A model generated the notes under the pieces. It made no database searches, had not been told where the DNA came from, and saw nothing but the letters and a program-made list of their open reading frames with translations. Positions 10,201 through 18,627 of a stretch of DNA of 64,000 nucleotides are shown here, one piece after another; positions within the stretch are counted from its first letter, which is position 1, and every line of letters begins with the position of its first letter. Source of the stretch: Bufo bufo. Lineage: Eukaryota; Chordata; Amphibia; Anura; Bufonidae. The DNA lies in the NCBI RefSeq assembly GCF_905171765.1, contig NC_053398.1, positions 45,538,323-45,602,322 of the forward strand, given 5' to 3'. A program made the translations under genes and the position numbers.

Positions 10201-11392
10201 CATGAGCATGTCCTTTTTTCATGGCCATTTTCAATCATTTTTGCATCCATTTTCTGGCCGTTTTTAACGTCCGTTTTACATTAGTTTTTTTTTAACAACC
10301 ATTAAAAATAGATGATTTTCACTGCTTTTTTTATTTAAATCCTAACCCCTGCAGTATACATAATATCCCCCTTAGTGGCCACAAGCAGTAATAATGTCTC
10401 CCATAGTGTCCACAGAAGTAATAATGTCCCCCATAGTGGCCCCCAGCAGTAATAATGTCTCCCATAGTGTCCCCCAGCAGTAATAATGTCCCCCATAGTG
10501 TCCACCAGCAGTAATAATGTCTCCCATAGTGTCCCCCAGCAGTAATAATGTCCCCCATAGTGTCCCCCAGCAGTAATAATGTCCCCCATAGTGTCCACCA
10601 GCAGTAATAATGTCCCCCATAGTGTCCACCAGCAGTAATAATGCCCCCCATAGTGTCCACCAGCAGTAATAATGCCCCCCATAGTGTCCACCAGCAGTAA
10701 TAATGCCCCCCATAGTGTCCCCCAGCAGTAATAATGTCCCCCAGAGTGGCCCCCTGCTTTATTGATGTCCCCCATAGTGGCCCCAGCATTAATGACGTGC
10801 ATATCATCTCAAACACTTGCGCGCTCCAGGATACTCACACTTCACTGAAGGCGAAGGACCTGATGCTCCCAGCGTGATGACGTCACCATGTTGGGAGCAT
10901 CAGGGTGAGGAGGGAGTGTCCCGGAGCATGCAAGTGGATGAGGTGAGTTTTTTCTTTTTTAACCCCTAAAAGGCCATTTTTAACTATTGTACCCAATGGG
11001 TGCACTCTTATCAAAGTGGCCGCTAAAAACGGTATTGTTGATCCTCTTTCTTTTATAAAAATATCAATGGACAACCCCTTTAACACGACACACGCTTAAT
11101 ATCCGAGGAAGATAATGGCTGACAATTCTTTACTTTGTTTCTTCTCAGCAAAGACTTGAATCAGCTGATCCTGGATATGATCTTTTTATGGGCCCAGAAG
11201 AACTCTGAGCAGCCGGACTGTGTACAGAAGTTAGTGCAGGCCATGCGGACTAGTAAAAGAAACGACATCGCCGATGAAATAGAAGACGTGATCGCACTGG
11301 GAAGGGAAAAATACACAAGGTCCATCCGAAGAGTTGGTCTGGACCGAGGCAACAGCAGCGAAGACTCTGCCATTGCAATGAGTCAGTCATGA
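1152..11392 (+). CDS. pidd1: pidd1, C-terminal part (five exons: UPA-like region and death domain)
   Basis: PIDD1 is the scaffold of the PIDDosome: its death domain recruits RAIDD/CRADD and thereby caspase-2, for example after extra centrosomes or DNA damage, and it also takes part in NF-kB signalling. Five exons (1152-1275, 3149-3267, 5232-5339, 9928-10133, 11149-11392) join in frame over 801 nt, giving 266 residues plus TGA. Every intron is GT-AG. Residues 1-117 contain the family stretches ERPDCVNGRICFIFYS, VYVTSS, GQVSFYRGSVPEGLPEE and WMATLPIKLP, which belong to the region after the ZU5 domains (UPA). The death domain spans about residues 148-237 (TNLLSIASQIGSDW to IALGREKYTRSIRR), followed by a short tail. 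The vertebrate protein is about 900 residues, so this is roughly its last 30 percent. The autoproteolysis HFS sites would lie in exons outside the window. slc25a22 follows on the same strand, as in mammals. Confidence 0.97.
1330..1646. mobile_element. Harbinger-like MITE remnant
   Basis: It begins TAA-GGGCTCATGCACACGAAC, the terminal pattern of the family seen across this window. The interior has the usual GGACCCATTC and AGAACATGTTC blocks. The right terminus is not clear and abuts the next element. Confidence 0.55.
1650..1996. mobile_element. Harbinger-like MITE, GGCCCCTTTACAC type
   Basis: The ends GGCCCCTTTACAC and GTGTAAAGTGGCC are inverted. A TTA precedes the left end and TTTA follows the right end, so the duplication is slightly altered. 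A related copy lies at about 30960-31325. Confidence 0.6.
1997..2511. other. intron, no recognised feature
   Basis: AT-rich intron sequence. Open frames are short and unlike any protein I recognise. Confidence 0.4.
2515..2987. mobile_element. Harbinger-like MITE, intact ends, TAA duplication
   Basis: Terminal inverted repeats are GGCCTCTTTCACACTACCGT (left) and its complement ending GTGTGAAAGAGGCC (right), with TAA at 2512-2514 and 2988-2990. The body is palindromic with GTTCCGTTTTT and GGAACCAT blocks. There is no coding capacity. Confidence 0.82.
3149..3267 (+). CDS. pidd1: pidd1 coding exon B
   Basis: The acceptor is TTTTTCAG/AGCGTC and the donor GGACAG/gtcaga, a GT donor of weak consensus. 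It encodes ERPDCVNGRICFIFYSRMKN through KDVKGQ and ends on a codon boundary. Confidence 0.95.
3889..4855. repeat. long inverted repeat (foldback) with interrupted arms
   Basis: The inner arms 3970-4225 and 4248-4470 are near-perfect inverted copies around a 22-nt loop (4226-4247); they start with CTGGTAAGTGACAGGT and its complement. The arms continue outward through a 60-70 bp block (GTATATTCTAAC..GAGGCGTTCCCAT) present three times: 3900-3960, 4700-4760 reversed, and 4796-4855 forward. The right arm alone carries a minisatellite. Confidence 0.82.
4470..4660. repeat. G-rich minisatellite, 43-47 bp unit, about 4 copies
   Basis: The phrase GCCCACTGGCCACCAACGAG recurs with CCAA(C/T)G(A/T)GTT at 4491, 4533, 4577 and 4624, separated by G-rich spacers of growing length. 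The left palindrome arm has only one counterpart, at about 3985-4010. Confidence 0.85.
5232..5339 (+). CDS. pidd1: pidd1 coding exon C
   Basis: The acceptor is TTTACAG/GTTTCT and the donor CTGCCT/gtaaga. It is exactly 36 codons, VSFYRGSVPEGLPEE to WMATLPIKLP, and phase 0 on both sides. Confidence 0.95.
5340..6099. other. pidd1 intron, no recognised feature
   Basis: AT-rich intron. Short phrases such as GGCCGGATTCACA near 5900 look like MITE debris, but no complete element is visible. Confidence 0.4.
6317..7264 (-). pseudogene. Tc1-like transposase, decayed
   Basis: The minus-strand frame reads KRISKALDIPWNTVK then WRKYGTTVTLPRTGRPSN (helix-turn-helix and GRPR-like linker), then the DDE core: VLWSDETKIE, FQHDNDPKHTS and SPDLNPIENLW. 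Counting from the GTG codon at 7201, the acidic residues are D110, D201 and E235. That leaves 33 residues between the last two, against 34 in the DD34E group, consistent with one lost codon in WLHQK-IKVLEW. TVKWRKYG appears to lack several residues of the usual linker. The normal stop is gone, so the frame runs on into the terminal repeat. The N-terminus is cut off by the MITE at 7269. Confidence 0.9.
7269..7699. mobile_element. Harbinger-like MITE, GGCTACTTTCACAC type, TTA duplication
   Basis: Ends are GGCTACTTTCACACTAGCGT and its complement, with TTA at 7266-7268 and 7700-7702. It interrupts the 5' end of the Tc1 transposase frame, so it inserted after the Tc1 copy. Close relatives are at 39794-40241 and 49428-49991. 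Confidence 0.88.
8122..8573. repeat. intronic repeat debris
   Basis: 8150-8345 contains the phrase CAAAAACGCAACCATCGATT and a run I associate with frog interspersed repeats, without recognisable ends. 8390-8573 (GGCTAGGGCTACATGACGAC, ACTGCGACATG) is related to the MITE at 13318-13558. Confidence 0.4.
8574..9335. repeat. 30-bp minisatellite, about 25 copies
   Basis: The unit is approximately GTGGAGGTCACTGTTAAAGG plus GGCGGGCACT. Successive GGTCACTGTT blocks are exactly 30 bp apart at the start of the array (8601, 8631), so all frames stay open for long stretches on both strands; those frames are artefacts of the period. A few further units at 9686-9760 lie beyond the MITE that splits the array. 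Confidence 0.93.
9347..9681. mobile_element. TTAA-type (Kolobok-like) palindromic MITE
   Basis: Ends AGGGAACCTGTCACTGGGAT and the complementary GGTGACAGGTTCCCT are flanked by TTAA at 9343-9346 and 9682-9685. The body folds almost end to end around 9515. It sits inside the 30-bp minisatellite, whose units contain the TTAA target. Confidence 0.88.
9928..10133 (+). CDS. pidd1: pidd1 coding exon D (first part of death domain)
   Basis: The acceptor is TTGCCAG/AGAACA and the donor AACAG/gtgaga. It encodes a short linker (RTKCPNGEPDKPRSNHSLPP) and then the first helices of the death domain, GYLTETNLLSIASQIGSDWM to ELERIRFKN. It ends with two bases of a split Ser codon. Confidence 0.96.
10375..10790. 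repeat. 30-31 bp minisatellite, about 13 copies
   Basis: The unit is approximately CAGCAGTAATAATGTCCCCC plus ATAGTGTCCAC. It fills much of the 1-kb intron between the two death-domain exons. Long minus-strand frames rich in Trp, Tyr and Leu across it are by-products of the repeat. Confidence 0.92.
10791..11148. other. rest of last pidd1 intron, with a short hairpin
   Basis: 10859-10904 is an inverted repeat, CTGATGCTCCCA..TGGGAGCATCAG, around TGACGTCA. ACAACCCCTTTAA near 11072 is the end motif of a TTAA-type MITE whose other end was not found. Confidence 0.5.
11149..11392 (+). CDS. pidd1: pidd1 last coding exon (rest of death domain, stop)
   Basis: The acceptor is CTTCTCAG/CAAAGA. It encodes SKDLNQLILDMIFLWAQKNS, further death-domain helices to EDVIALGREKYTRSIRRVGL, and a Ser-rich tail ending AMSQS before TGA at 11390-11392. 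The phrase YTRSIRRVGL is characteristic of the PIDD1 C-terminus. Confidence 0.97.
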
Positions 11393-13140
11393 AGACAGCT
11401 GGAAGCTGAAGCACTGCCTCAAACCTCACAAAGCAGACCAAATAGTGGAAGTATTGCCTTTCGTAGGAATAATGTGAGCCACGAGGATCTCATATTGAGG
11501 TTCTGCCGCCATGCTGGAGTCAGGTATGAGTGGTGTCCCTCTGTCATCTCAGTTACGTGGTGTTTGTCCCGGAGATACTATCTGCTTGGAGATAATGTAC
11601 GGAGCCATCTCGGACAAATATCAGACATGTGTTGGTCCTACCTCTGGAAACGTCGTCCCATGGCTGCTGTGAATGGAGAGGTGGCCATGCATGGGCGGCT
11701 GTCGCCAGTCACTTCTATGGTAGTTCGAAAAATAGACAAGCGCGTTTACTTAGCTACTTTCGGAATTATCACAGAAGTGAATAGAATAGCTCTGATGTGA
11801 TTTGGATCTAACCAATGTTACAGCACTTTAACAGAATTGAAAACTCGACAGGCAGTATTGTCATGGGGAAGCTGGAACATATTTGATGCAGTGTTTAGGC
11901 CTGCAACTTCAATCAAAGATATCTGCACATAGGTAGAATACTTGTCATGTGAATTACGGGGCGATTTCAGAACACTTTTCTCCATTTCCGTTAAGTTTTA
12001 AGACGAAATGTATTCTCTGGAGTCACTGTCCTTAGGTTTCATTCAAGTCTTATATTCTGTCATTTAAAAATGCATGAAAAATGCCTGCTTATTTTTGTAT
12101 GTCATGCTTTTTTATGTGGCATTCTTTATATTTAGTGTCATTTTGTACATGCGTTTTCCAAGTTCTATAGAGAAACCTATTGGGAAAAACGCTATATCTA
12201 AAGAATGGTGCTTTTTGAAAAAACTTGACTACTGACCTAAAAAAAGGTATAAAAACACAACAAAATGATTTGTGCATAGTCCGTTTTCTATTTCTATTTC
12301 TGACTGCCAAAAAGCAGTTAAAATGCCATAAAACACACCATTAGGAAAAATGTTGCTTTATTTTTAAAGAAAATTACTGGAGGAGATACCATATATCAGT
12401 CACTGTGCCAGACTTTGCGGCGCACACTTTTTTCACAAAATATATGAAGTGTATGCTCCATAATTTTGTTTGGTTTACAATATAGTGGACAACATGGTGC
12501 GCCACCTTTTTGTGTAGTCCTATTTTGCCCCTTGTTTTGGAGCAAGTTTTTTGGTGAATGTTTTGGACACAAAGTATACCAGCTCCAAGGCGGTATGAAA
12601 CATGGTGTAACATTGTGATAGTACGAAGCCCTGTGTTGTCTCGTCTTCACCACTTTCTTAATCAACATCACAGATTAAGGCCGCGTTCACACCACTGTAT
12701 TTTTGTTCCACATCCAATCTGCATTTTCAATAATATTCTATAGGAATGAGGAGAATCAGAGATTCCCCACTCTTGTCCTGAAGCCGCCACTTCATCCACA
12801 AGCTACAGACTACTGTAAATGAAGCCTATATTCTGCTGAACGTGTACAATCTGTTTTGCTGTATATTTATGTACGGTATATTTTTCTGTATATTGGTGTA
12901 AATATATTTATAGAAAAGATTCATGGCTATATCTGAGCCGCTGTGAAATTATTTCCATGTCCTGAGCGGGATTCGAGGATCATTTAAGGAAAAAGCCTGG
13001 CCTGAAGGGGCACTGCAGGCGGCACAATGCAGGATATCACATTTTCCTAACGTGTCAATCTCTAAAAATGCTGTGTAGATAGATAATGTACATTTGTAAC
13101 AGAATTAAACTTTTAATAAACTAAGATATAACATGTTTCT
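11393..13140 (+). other. pidd1: pidd1 3' untranslated region
   Basis: About 1.7 kb follows the stop codon with hardly any recognisable repeat, in contrast to the introns and the DNA after 13300. That fits a transcribed tail under constraint. A brief MITE-like phrase (GGCCGCGTTCACACC) occurs near 12680. The exact cleavage site is inferred to lie shortly after 13120. Confidence 0.7.
13115..13120 (+). terminator. polyadenylation signal AATAAA for pidd1
   Basis: AATAAA in TTTTAATAAACTAAG, with a weaker ATTAAA at about 13104 just before. Repeats resume about 200 bp further on. Confidence 0.65.
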
Positions 13141-13317
13141 TCTGCCTTTTATTTGCTCAGTTACTGCATCATATATTATACCATCCCCCCACAATAGTGT
13201 GCTTAAAGCAGTACCGCAAGTAGTGCCCATATAGCTGTGACCTATAGAAATGCCCGTACAGAACCGATCAGGGATAAGCCAATTTTTTATTTGAATAGCC
13301 ATGTTGTCAGAGTGTAA

Positions 13318-13558
13318 GGCTAGGTCTACACGACGACATGTGTCGCGCTACAATATTTATACTGATAGTCTATGGTGTCACACTGCGACATGCGACATGG
13401 TTCGACTGCGATGCAACAGTTGCAGAAAAATCTATTTCGAATGGATTTTTTGTGACTGTCGTGTCGCAGTCGCAGCATGTCGCAGTGCGACAACATAGAC
13501 CATGATTATTAATATTGTCGAGCGACATTGGTGCGACAAATGTCGTGTAGACCTAGCC
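13318..13558. mobile_element. MITE with GGCTAGGTCTACACGACGAC ends
   Basis: The ends are exact inverted repeats of at least 20 bp around a palindromic body (GCGACATG, CATGTCGCAG). TAA precedes and TTA follows, so the duplication is ambiguous: it could also be TA with one more terminal base. Confidence 0.78.
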
Positions 13559-13574
13559 TTATACTGTAGGACAG

Positions 13575-13990
13575 CAATAAACTCTGTTGCCCTGATTTAT
13601 CATGCCTTCACTCACAGAATTCTGGCTTCAAAAAGTCGCAAAATAGAGGCCTTGCCACTTTTTGAAAACACTTGCGCAAAAATTTTGTGCCATTTTATAT
13701 TTTTACACCACTCACTCAAGTTTTGAAAAGTGGGTGGCAAAGTGAGCATGGTTAGCTATGTTAATGAGTTTCACTCCAAACTTATCACAGACTTTAAAAA
13801 GTCACAAAAAAAAAGTCACAGACAGTCACAGTACAAGGGAGGATTAGGAAAACTGGAGTAACATTTCTAGACAAAAGTGTTATTTTAAAAGATGCGCTAC
13901 ACACCAAGCAACATTTGATAAATTTGTTGCAAGTACTCCAACGCAGACTGAAGAAAAACTGACTTCAAATATTCCCCTCATGATAAATTC
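13575..13990. mobile_element. degenerate MITE, (G)ATTTATCA type
   Basis: TGATTTATCATGCC on the left and ATGATAAATTCCCC on the right are inverted. Internal phrases CACTTGCGCAAAAATTTTGT and CCACTTTTTGA recur in the related copy at 42878-43140. Confidence 0.55.
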
Positions 13991-14007
13991 CCCCATATGT
14001 GGTTTAA

Positions 14008-14813
14008 AAGGGTTGTCCAGGTTCAGAGCTGAACCGGGACATGCCCACATTTTCACCCAGGAAGTTCATCTGATATGGGCATTTCATTCTCGAATGCTCT
14101 CCCTTGCGCCTGCGCTGTATCGCACAGGCAAGGGCTTTTGCGTTTATGTTTTTACACTGCTAAGCGGAGGCCTCCACCCAGCAGTGTATTTGGTGACGTC
14201 ACCAGCTCTGATGGCCTGGCTTTAGTGTAACGCTTGGTTCACACCTGAGCGTTTTACAGCGCGTTCCTACGCGCTGTAAAACGCTCAACAGGCAAGAACC
14301 AATGATCCCTTATGGCATGGTTCTCACCTGAGCGTTTTACAGCACTTACGAACGCGCTGCAAAACGCCCTACGCCCCAAGAAGTACAGGAGCTTCTTTGG
14401 GGTGTATGGTCGCACGTTCCCGTACATAGACTTCTGGGAACGCGCGACAATGGGCTTTGCTTGTTGCTGGAGCCGCGTCTGTAAACGCTTGATAAAATGC
14501 CCCATACAGAGCGCTCCTTCGGTACGCTCAGGTGTGAACCCAGCGTTAAACAGCTAGGGCAGCGCTAAAGTCCGCCCATTAGTGCCAGTGATGTCACTGG
14601 GCTCACTGCTGGGCGGAAGCCTCTGCCTAGCAGTCCCCATGGAAAGCCTAGTACGTCACTGGAACGCCCCCAAAAAAAGCCTTTTTCCTACGCGATTCAG
14701 CGCAGGTCAAAGGAGAGCATTGGAGCATGAAATGCTTCGATGCTAATATGAGGTGGCTGCCTGGGTGAAAATGTGGGTATCTCTGGGTTCAGCTCTGAAC
14801 CCGGGCAACCCCT
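14008..14813. mobile_element. TTAA-type MITE, AGGGGTTGTCC family, with a nested element
   Basis: The left end is AAGGGTTGTCCAGGTTCAGA after TTAA (14004-14007). The right end is the complement, GGGTTCAGCTCTGAACCCGG..ACCCCT, before TTAA (14814-14817). It carries the body phrase CCCATTAGTGCCAGTG at about 14575. A complete shorter copy is at 56741-57171. Confidence 0.82.
14232..14546. mobile_element. nested MITE, CGCTTGGTTCACACC type
   Basis: Ends CGCTTGGTTCACACCTGAGC and the complementary GCTCAGGTGTGAACCCAGCG. TAA precedes and TTAA follows. The body repeats GAGCGTTTTACAGC and its complement. It lies inside the 14008-14813 element. Confidence 0.65.
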
Positions 14814-14883
14814 TTAAAGTGTAACTGGGCTTTAGCCCCATCTCTGGCCTGACTGGTTGTTCCTGCCGCCCTATCCTCTAGGA

Positions 14884-15036
14884 CAGGGATCAGCAACCTC
14901 CGGCACTCCAGCTGTTGTGAAACTACGACTCCCAGCATGCTCCATTCTCTCCTTTGAGAGTTCTGAGAGCAGCCAAGGAGGCGTGCATGCTGGGAGTTGT
15001 AGTTTCTCCACAGCTGGAGTGCCGAAGGTTGCTGAG
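14884..15036. mobile_element. hAT MITE, CAGGGATCAGCAACCTCCGG type
   Basis: The left end is CAGGGATCAGCAACCTCCGG. The middle holds ACTACGACTCCCAGCATGC and its complement. The right end is decayed around CCGAAGGTTGCTGA. A better preserved copy is at 62307-62433. Confidence 0.7.
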
Positions 15037-15640
15037 GAGATTTAGGAAGACTGGTGCTGCCGGAGGATGCACCTAATTTATGCCTCCTCATAAATTAGGC
15101 ACATCCTCTGGAAGTCCGTGCTCCTAAACAGAAATCTACAATAGCTCGGAGCTGCTGTAGATTTCTGGCTTCATTTGCGCCAGAAAACTGGCGTGGAGCG
15201 TTATTTTACGCTGAACAGCAATGCCTGCTGCTAATGTAAATGTTACTACAAGCAGCATTTACATTGAACAACGCTGACGACCCAGAGGTGTGAACTTCTG
15301 GGACCAATACTAAATAAGGTCTTGGATAACCCCTTTAATTATGGTACCTGACACTACTATTTGTAGGGTTCCTTACTGAAGAAGGTCAAGCACCACAAAA
15401 CAGTTGTCTACAGATGGATATCTGGCTTGGCATCTTCCTTCATCATATTCCAAGAATTTGACTCATAGGGAACCACTTCCACAAGGTGGCGCTAGTAAGA
15501 TGATTCTCTTTGCAAGTTATAGAGTAATGGGAAATGTAGAAGACGTATATGGTGCTTATTATACATGGTGGTCGTTCAGAGCACTACAAGAAAATTTAGA
15601 CTAGCACATTCATATTCATAGTCACAGGTGCATATCCATC
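15037..15640. other. intergenic, small hairpin and repeat debris
   Basis: 15072-15112 is a hairpin (CACCTAATTTATG..CATAAATTAGGCAC). ATAACCCCTTTAA near 15330 is the end of a TTAA-type MITE. No gene is supported. Confidence 0.4.
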
Positions 15641-16205
15641 AAGCAAACATGGTTGATAAAAAAAAATGTCTGCACAACATTTCACATACAAACAATAGAG
15701 CTGATAAATGGGGATCGTTCTAAATTAAAGTGGTATTATGCCTACTATAAATGGAAAAATAGAAGCTCTTTGTGCACATTTGAGGAAGCCTGTGCTAGCA
15801 TTTCTCCTGCGGTGTTGCTATCAGTGTGTGAAGAGTGGGAGAAGAGGGTTGCATTGACAATCCAACACAATGGGCAGCACATTGAACACATTTTATAAGT
15901 GGTCAGAAACTTGTAAATAACTCATGAAAGAATAAAGTTACGTTAAAACCAAGCACACCATTGTTTTTCGTGTGAAATTCCCAATAAGTTTGATGTGTCT
16001 CATGACCCTCTTCCTATTGAGAAAACAAAAGTTGGATTCAAAATGGCCGACTTCAAAATGCCCGCCATGGTCACCACCCATCTTGAAAAGTTTCACCCCT
16101 CACATATACTAATGTGCCACAAACAGGAAGTTAATATCACCAACCATTCCCATTTTATTAAGGTGTATCCATATAAATGGCCCACCCTTATATTCTTTTC
16201 ATACT
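15641..16205 (+). pseudogene. mariner/Tc1-related transposase C-terminus and element 3' end
   Basis: The open frame 15653-15898 ends SVCEEWEKRVALTIQHNGQH-IEHIL, which matches the way mariner-group transposases finish (basic helix, NGxHxEHL, stop). The following AT-rich trailer, to about 16190, is the 3' end of a widespread fish/frog element. The catalytic core lies in the upstream, frame-broken DNA or is missing. Confidence 0.6.
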
Positions 16206-16249
16206 AGGTCACGCCTCTAACTGCCCAAAACATAACTATACACACCCAG

Positions 16250-16430
16250 TACCCTTAATGCCCCCTCATAGTAATTATTCCCCCTTTGTGCCAGTACATA
16301 GTAGTTATGTCCAGATATGTGCCCCCTCACAGTAGTAATGGTCAGATATGTGCCCCCTCACAGTAGTTATGTCCAGATATGTGCCTCCTTCACAGTAGTA
16401 ATGGTCAGATATGTGCCTCCTTCACAGGAA
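16250..16430. repeat. short minisatellite
   Basis: The unit is approximately CAGATATGTGCCCCCTCACA plus GTAGTAATG, repeated about five times with drift. Confidence 0.75.
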
Positions 16431-16488
16431 GTTAAAAAAAAAAAATACTCTCCTAGTTCCTCATGATCACAGTTCAGCCGCTGTCGCT

Positions 16489-16636
16489 CCACAGCAGTAG
16501 CAGGATGTAGTGTCACACATTGCTCTGCTGGTCTGTGTAGGAGGAGGAGCACAGCAGATTCCCGGCCGCACCGCTCCTCCTCATACACAGACCAGCAGTG
16601 TTATGTGTGACACTACATTGTGCTGCTGCTGTGGAG
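16489..16636. repeat. inverted repeat, about 60-bp arms
   Basis: GCTCCACAGCAGTAGCA..GTGTCACACA on the left and TGTGTGACACTACATTG..GCTGTGGAGC on the right pair, with CTGGTCTGTGTAGGAGGAG and its complement nearer the centre. Confidence 0.75.
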
Positions 16637-16677
16637 CCAGGTCCGTATTTAGATTTGATGCTGCCCTAGGCACATTA

Positions 16678-16930
16678 GACTCCATTCACACGTCCGCAAT
16701 TTCGTTATGCATTTTGCAGAACGGAATTGCGGACCCATTCTTTTCTATGGGGCAGCACATCGAGGTCCGCACTTCTGTTCCGCAAAAAAATAGAACATGT
16801 CCTATTCTTGTCCGCAATTGCGGACAAGAACAGGCATATTCTATTAGTGCCGGCAATGTGCTGTCCGTGGAACGCACATTGCCGCTGTCTGTGGATCCGC
16901 AAAACATGTTGCGGACGTGTGAATGGAGCC
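16678..16930. mobile_element. Harbinger-like MITE, CTCCATTCACACGTCCGC type
   Basis: The left end CTCCATTCACACGTCCGCAA follows TTA and is matched by GGACGTGTGAATGGAG on the right. The central palindrome is around TTGTCCGCAATTGCGGACAA. The right-hand duplication is not preserved. Confidence 0.7.
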
Positions 16931-16959
16931 CTCTCCCCCCTCAATGAAGTCCATAGCTG

Positions 16960-17340
16960 ATGGTAAAATGCCCCCTAGGCCTTCAGCTATCCCTCAGGAC
17001 TCCCTCATACACTTGGACAATTAAAGGACTGACCTGTTACGTGTGCGCTTGGCAGCTGAAGGCCTCTGTGTTGGTCCCATGTTCTTATGTGCCCGCATTG
17101 CTGAGAAAAATGATGTTTTATTATATACAAATAGGGGCGTTACCATTACACCTAGAGGCTCCGCTCTCTCTGTAACTGCCGCGCCCTCTGCACTTTAACA
17201 TGGCCCGGTGGGATGACATTTTCACTGCCAGGCCCTGTCAAAGTAGACAGGGAGCAGCAGTGGCAGAGAGAGCAGAGCCTCTAGGTGTAATGGTAACGCC
17301 CCCGTTGCTCCTAGAGGATCATTTGCATATATTCAAATGT
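16960..17340. mobile_element. MITE fragment shared with 25447-25600 and 45121-45485
   Basis: GGACTGACCTGTTACGTGTG and GGCAGCTGAAGGCCTCTGTG match the other two copies. The centre holds an inverted repeat, TTACCATTACACCTAGAGGC against GCCTCTAGGTGTAATGGTAA. Confidence 0.65.
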
Positions 17341-17466
17341 TCATCTTTTTTCTCTCAATAATGCAGGCATATATGAACATGGGCCCAACACAGACCGGCA
17401 CTGATGGGTGGCTTTAGCGCTGCCCTAGCCATTTTATGGGCTAAGGCGGCGCTAGAGCATGTCCAT

Positions 17467-18483
17467 AAGTAAAAGGCTAGGATCGCTACTGAGGAAGAGG
17501 TGTGAACCTCGAAACGCATTTAGCAGGACAATCCGAAAAAGACCCACTCAACGAAAATCGCGAGAAAACTATCGAAAATCCTTCAGACGTTATTCTGATA
17601 AGCAATCACAAGATTGCGAATATTGCTGGCAACAAACAAATTCAATTCGAATTTTCACCACCAATAAGCATTCGAATAGCTCCCCTGCAATCTCGCGAGA
17701 TTACATAACGGGTCTCACAGTTACCACGTGGGACGTCGAGTCACGGCAGAAACAGACACCAACACATAGGTGAGCATCACGGAGACAACAGCCAAAGTGA
17801 TCAAGGAGGGTGAGTGCATTGCATTTGGAGTGGGACGCCACTCAAATCAGCACAAATATCACAACAAAACAGTGAGTAACACCACACCTCTCATCAATGT
17901 ATTAAAACTCGGATGCAGAAATAAACCGAATCCCTAGGAATACTGGGAGTTGAACAAAAATAACAGTGATTGATACACTATTGTTATATGCCAAAGAAAC
18001 ACTGTTACATATCTATTGGGGTCACCAACCAATATACTCTAAAGTATGCATCCTGAAACTGGAACTTATTATCTATAAGACTGATATTGCCTCGATACCA
18101 ACAACTATAGCCAACAATTGATACCTCATTGACAAGCGAAAGGACCTATGATCATTTCAGTTACCACTACAGTTACTAGATCAATATTGCTGCTACACTG
18201 TTGCTACTAAACTGCTGCTATAATAATACCGTAGTACCATCATATTTACTGCTTATTGTTGCTGCTAATTATCTGCTGCTATAATATTATTACCAATATA
18301 TCTGCTGCTATATTGTTGCTGCTATAATATCTGCTGCTATCAATCAACAACCAATTTTATTAATGTCTATGCTTTTATATATTGTTGGATTTTAGTTTTA
18401 TTGTTGAAATAAATATTATTAAACATTGACTATACACATATATATCTATATAACCAGATGAGGAGTGCCTGCTTTACTTGATA
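17467..18483 (+). mobile_element. 1017-bp insertion with 11-bp duplication, Penelope-like or other retroelement
   Basis: AGCATGTCCAT flanks it at 17456-17466 and 18484-18494. The joined flanks read like the uninterrupted MITE body at about 14565-14585 (CCCATTAGTGCCAGTG), an internal empty site that fixes the borders. The left end has a hammerhead-like core 22 bp in. The right part has (TGCTGCTAT) runs at 18190-18345 and AATAAA near 18411, with no long open frame. A non-autonomous retroelement is inferred from the length of the duplication; the class is uncertain. Confidence 0.72.
17489..17515 (+). ncRNA. hammerhead-ribozyme-like core
   Basis: CTGAGGA, an extra A, a 5-bp stem GAGGT/ACCTC closed by the GNRA-type loop GTGA, then GAAAC. 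This matches the CUGANGA...GAAA hammerhead core apart from the extra A before stem II. A short GC/GC stem follows at 17516-17524, but the cleavage-site triplet is not convincing, so activity is doubtful. Confidence 0.4.
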
Positions 18484-18494
18484 AGCATGTCCAT

Positions 18495-18622
18495 TAGTGC
18501 CAGTGAAATCACCGGGCTCACTGCCAGGCAGAAGCCTCCCCCAAATAGTATCCCCAGTGGTAATAAGGCTCCCTACAGTGCCCTCAGTACTAATAAGGCC
18601 TCCCTATAGGGAACCTCTTATA
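18495..18622. repeat. right part of the MITE interrupted at 17467
   Basis: TAGTGCCAGTGAAATCACCG continues the TTAA-type MITE body. A small ~30-bp repeat with CAGTACTAATAAGGC follows, ending at the LTR element. Confidence 0.55.
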
Positions 18623-18627
18623 GTCTA

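Noticed and set aside
10331..10816. Long minus-strand open frames (up to 161 codons, Trp/Tyr/Leu-rich)
   Set aside because: They lie wholly over a 30-31 bp tandem repeat, similar peptides appear in all three frames, and there is no start or splice context.
15653..15898. 82-codon frame as a possible host gene
   Set aside because: Its C-terminus and AT-rich trailer match a mariner-group transposon; there are no splice sites or upstream conserved exons.
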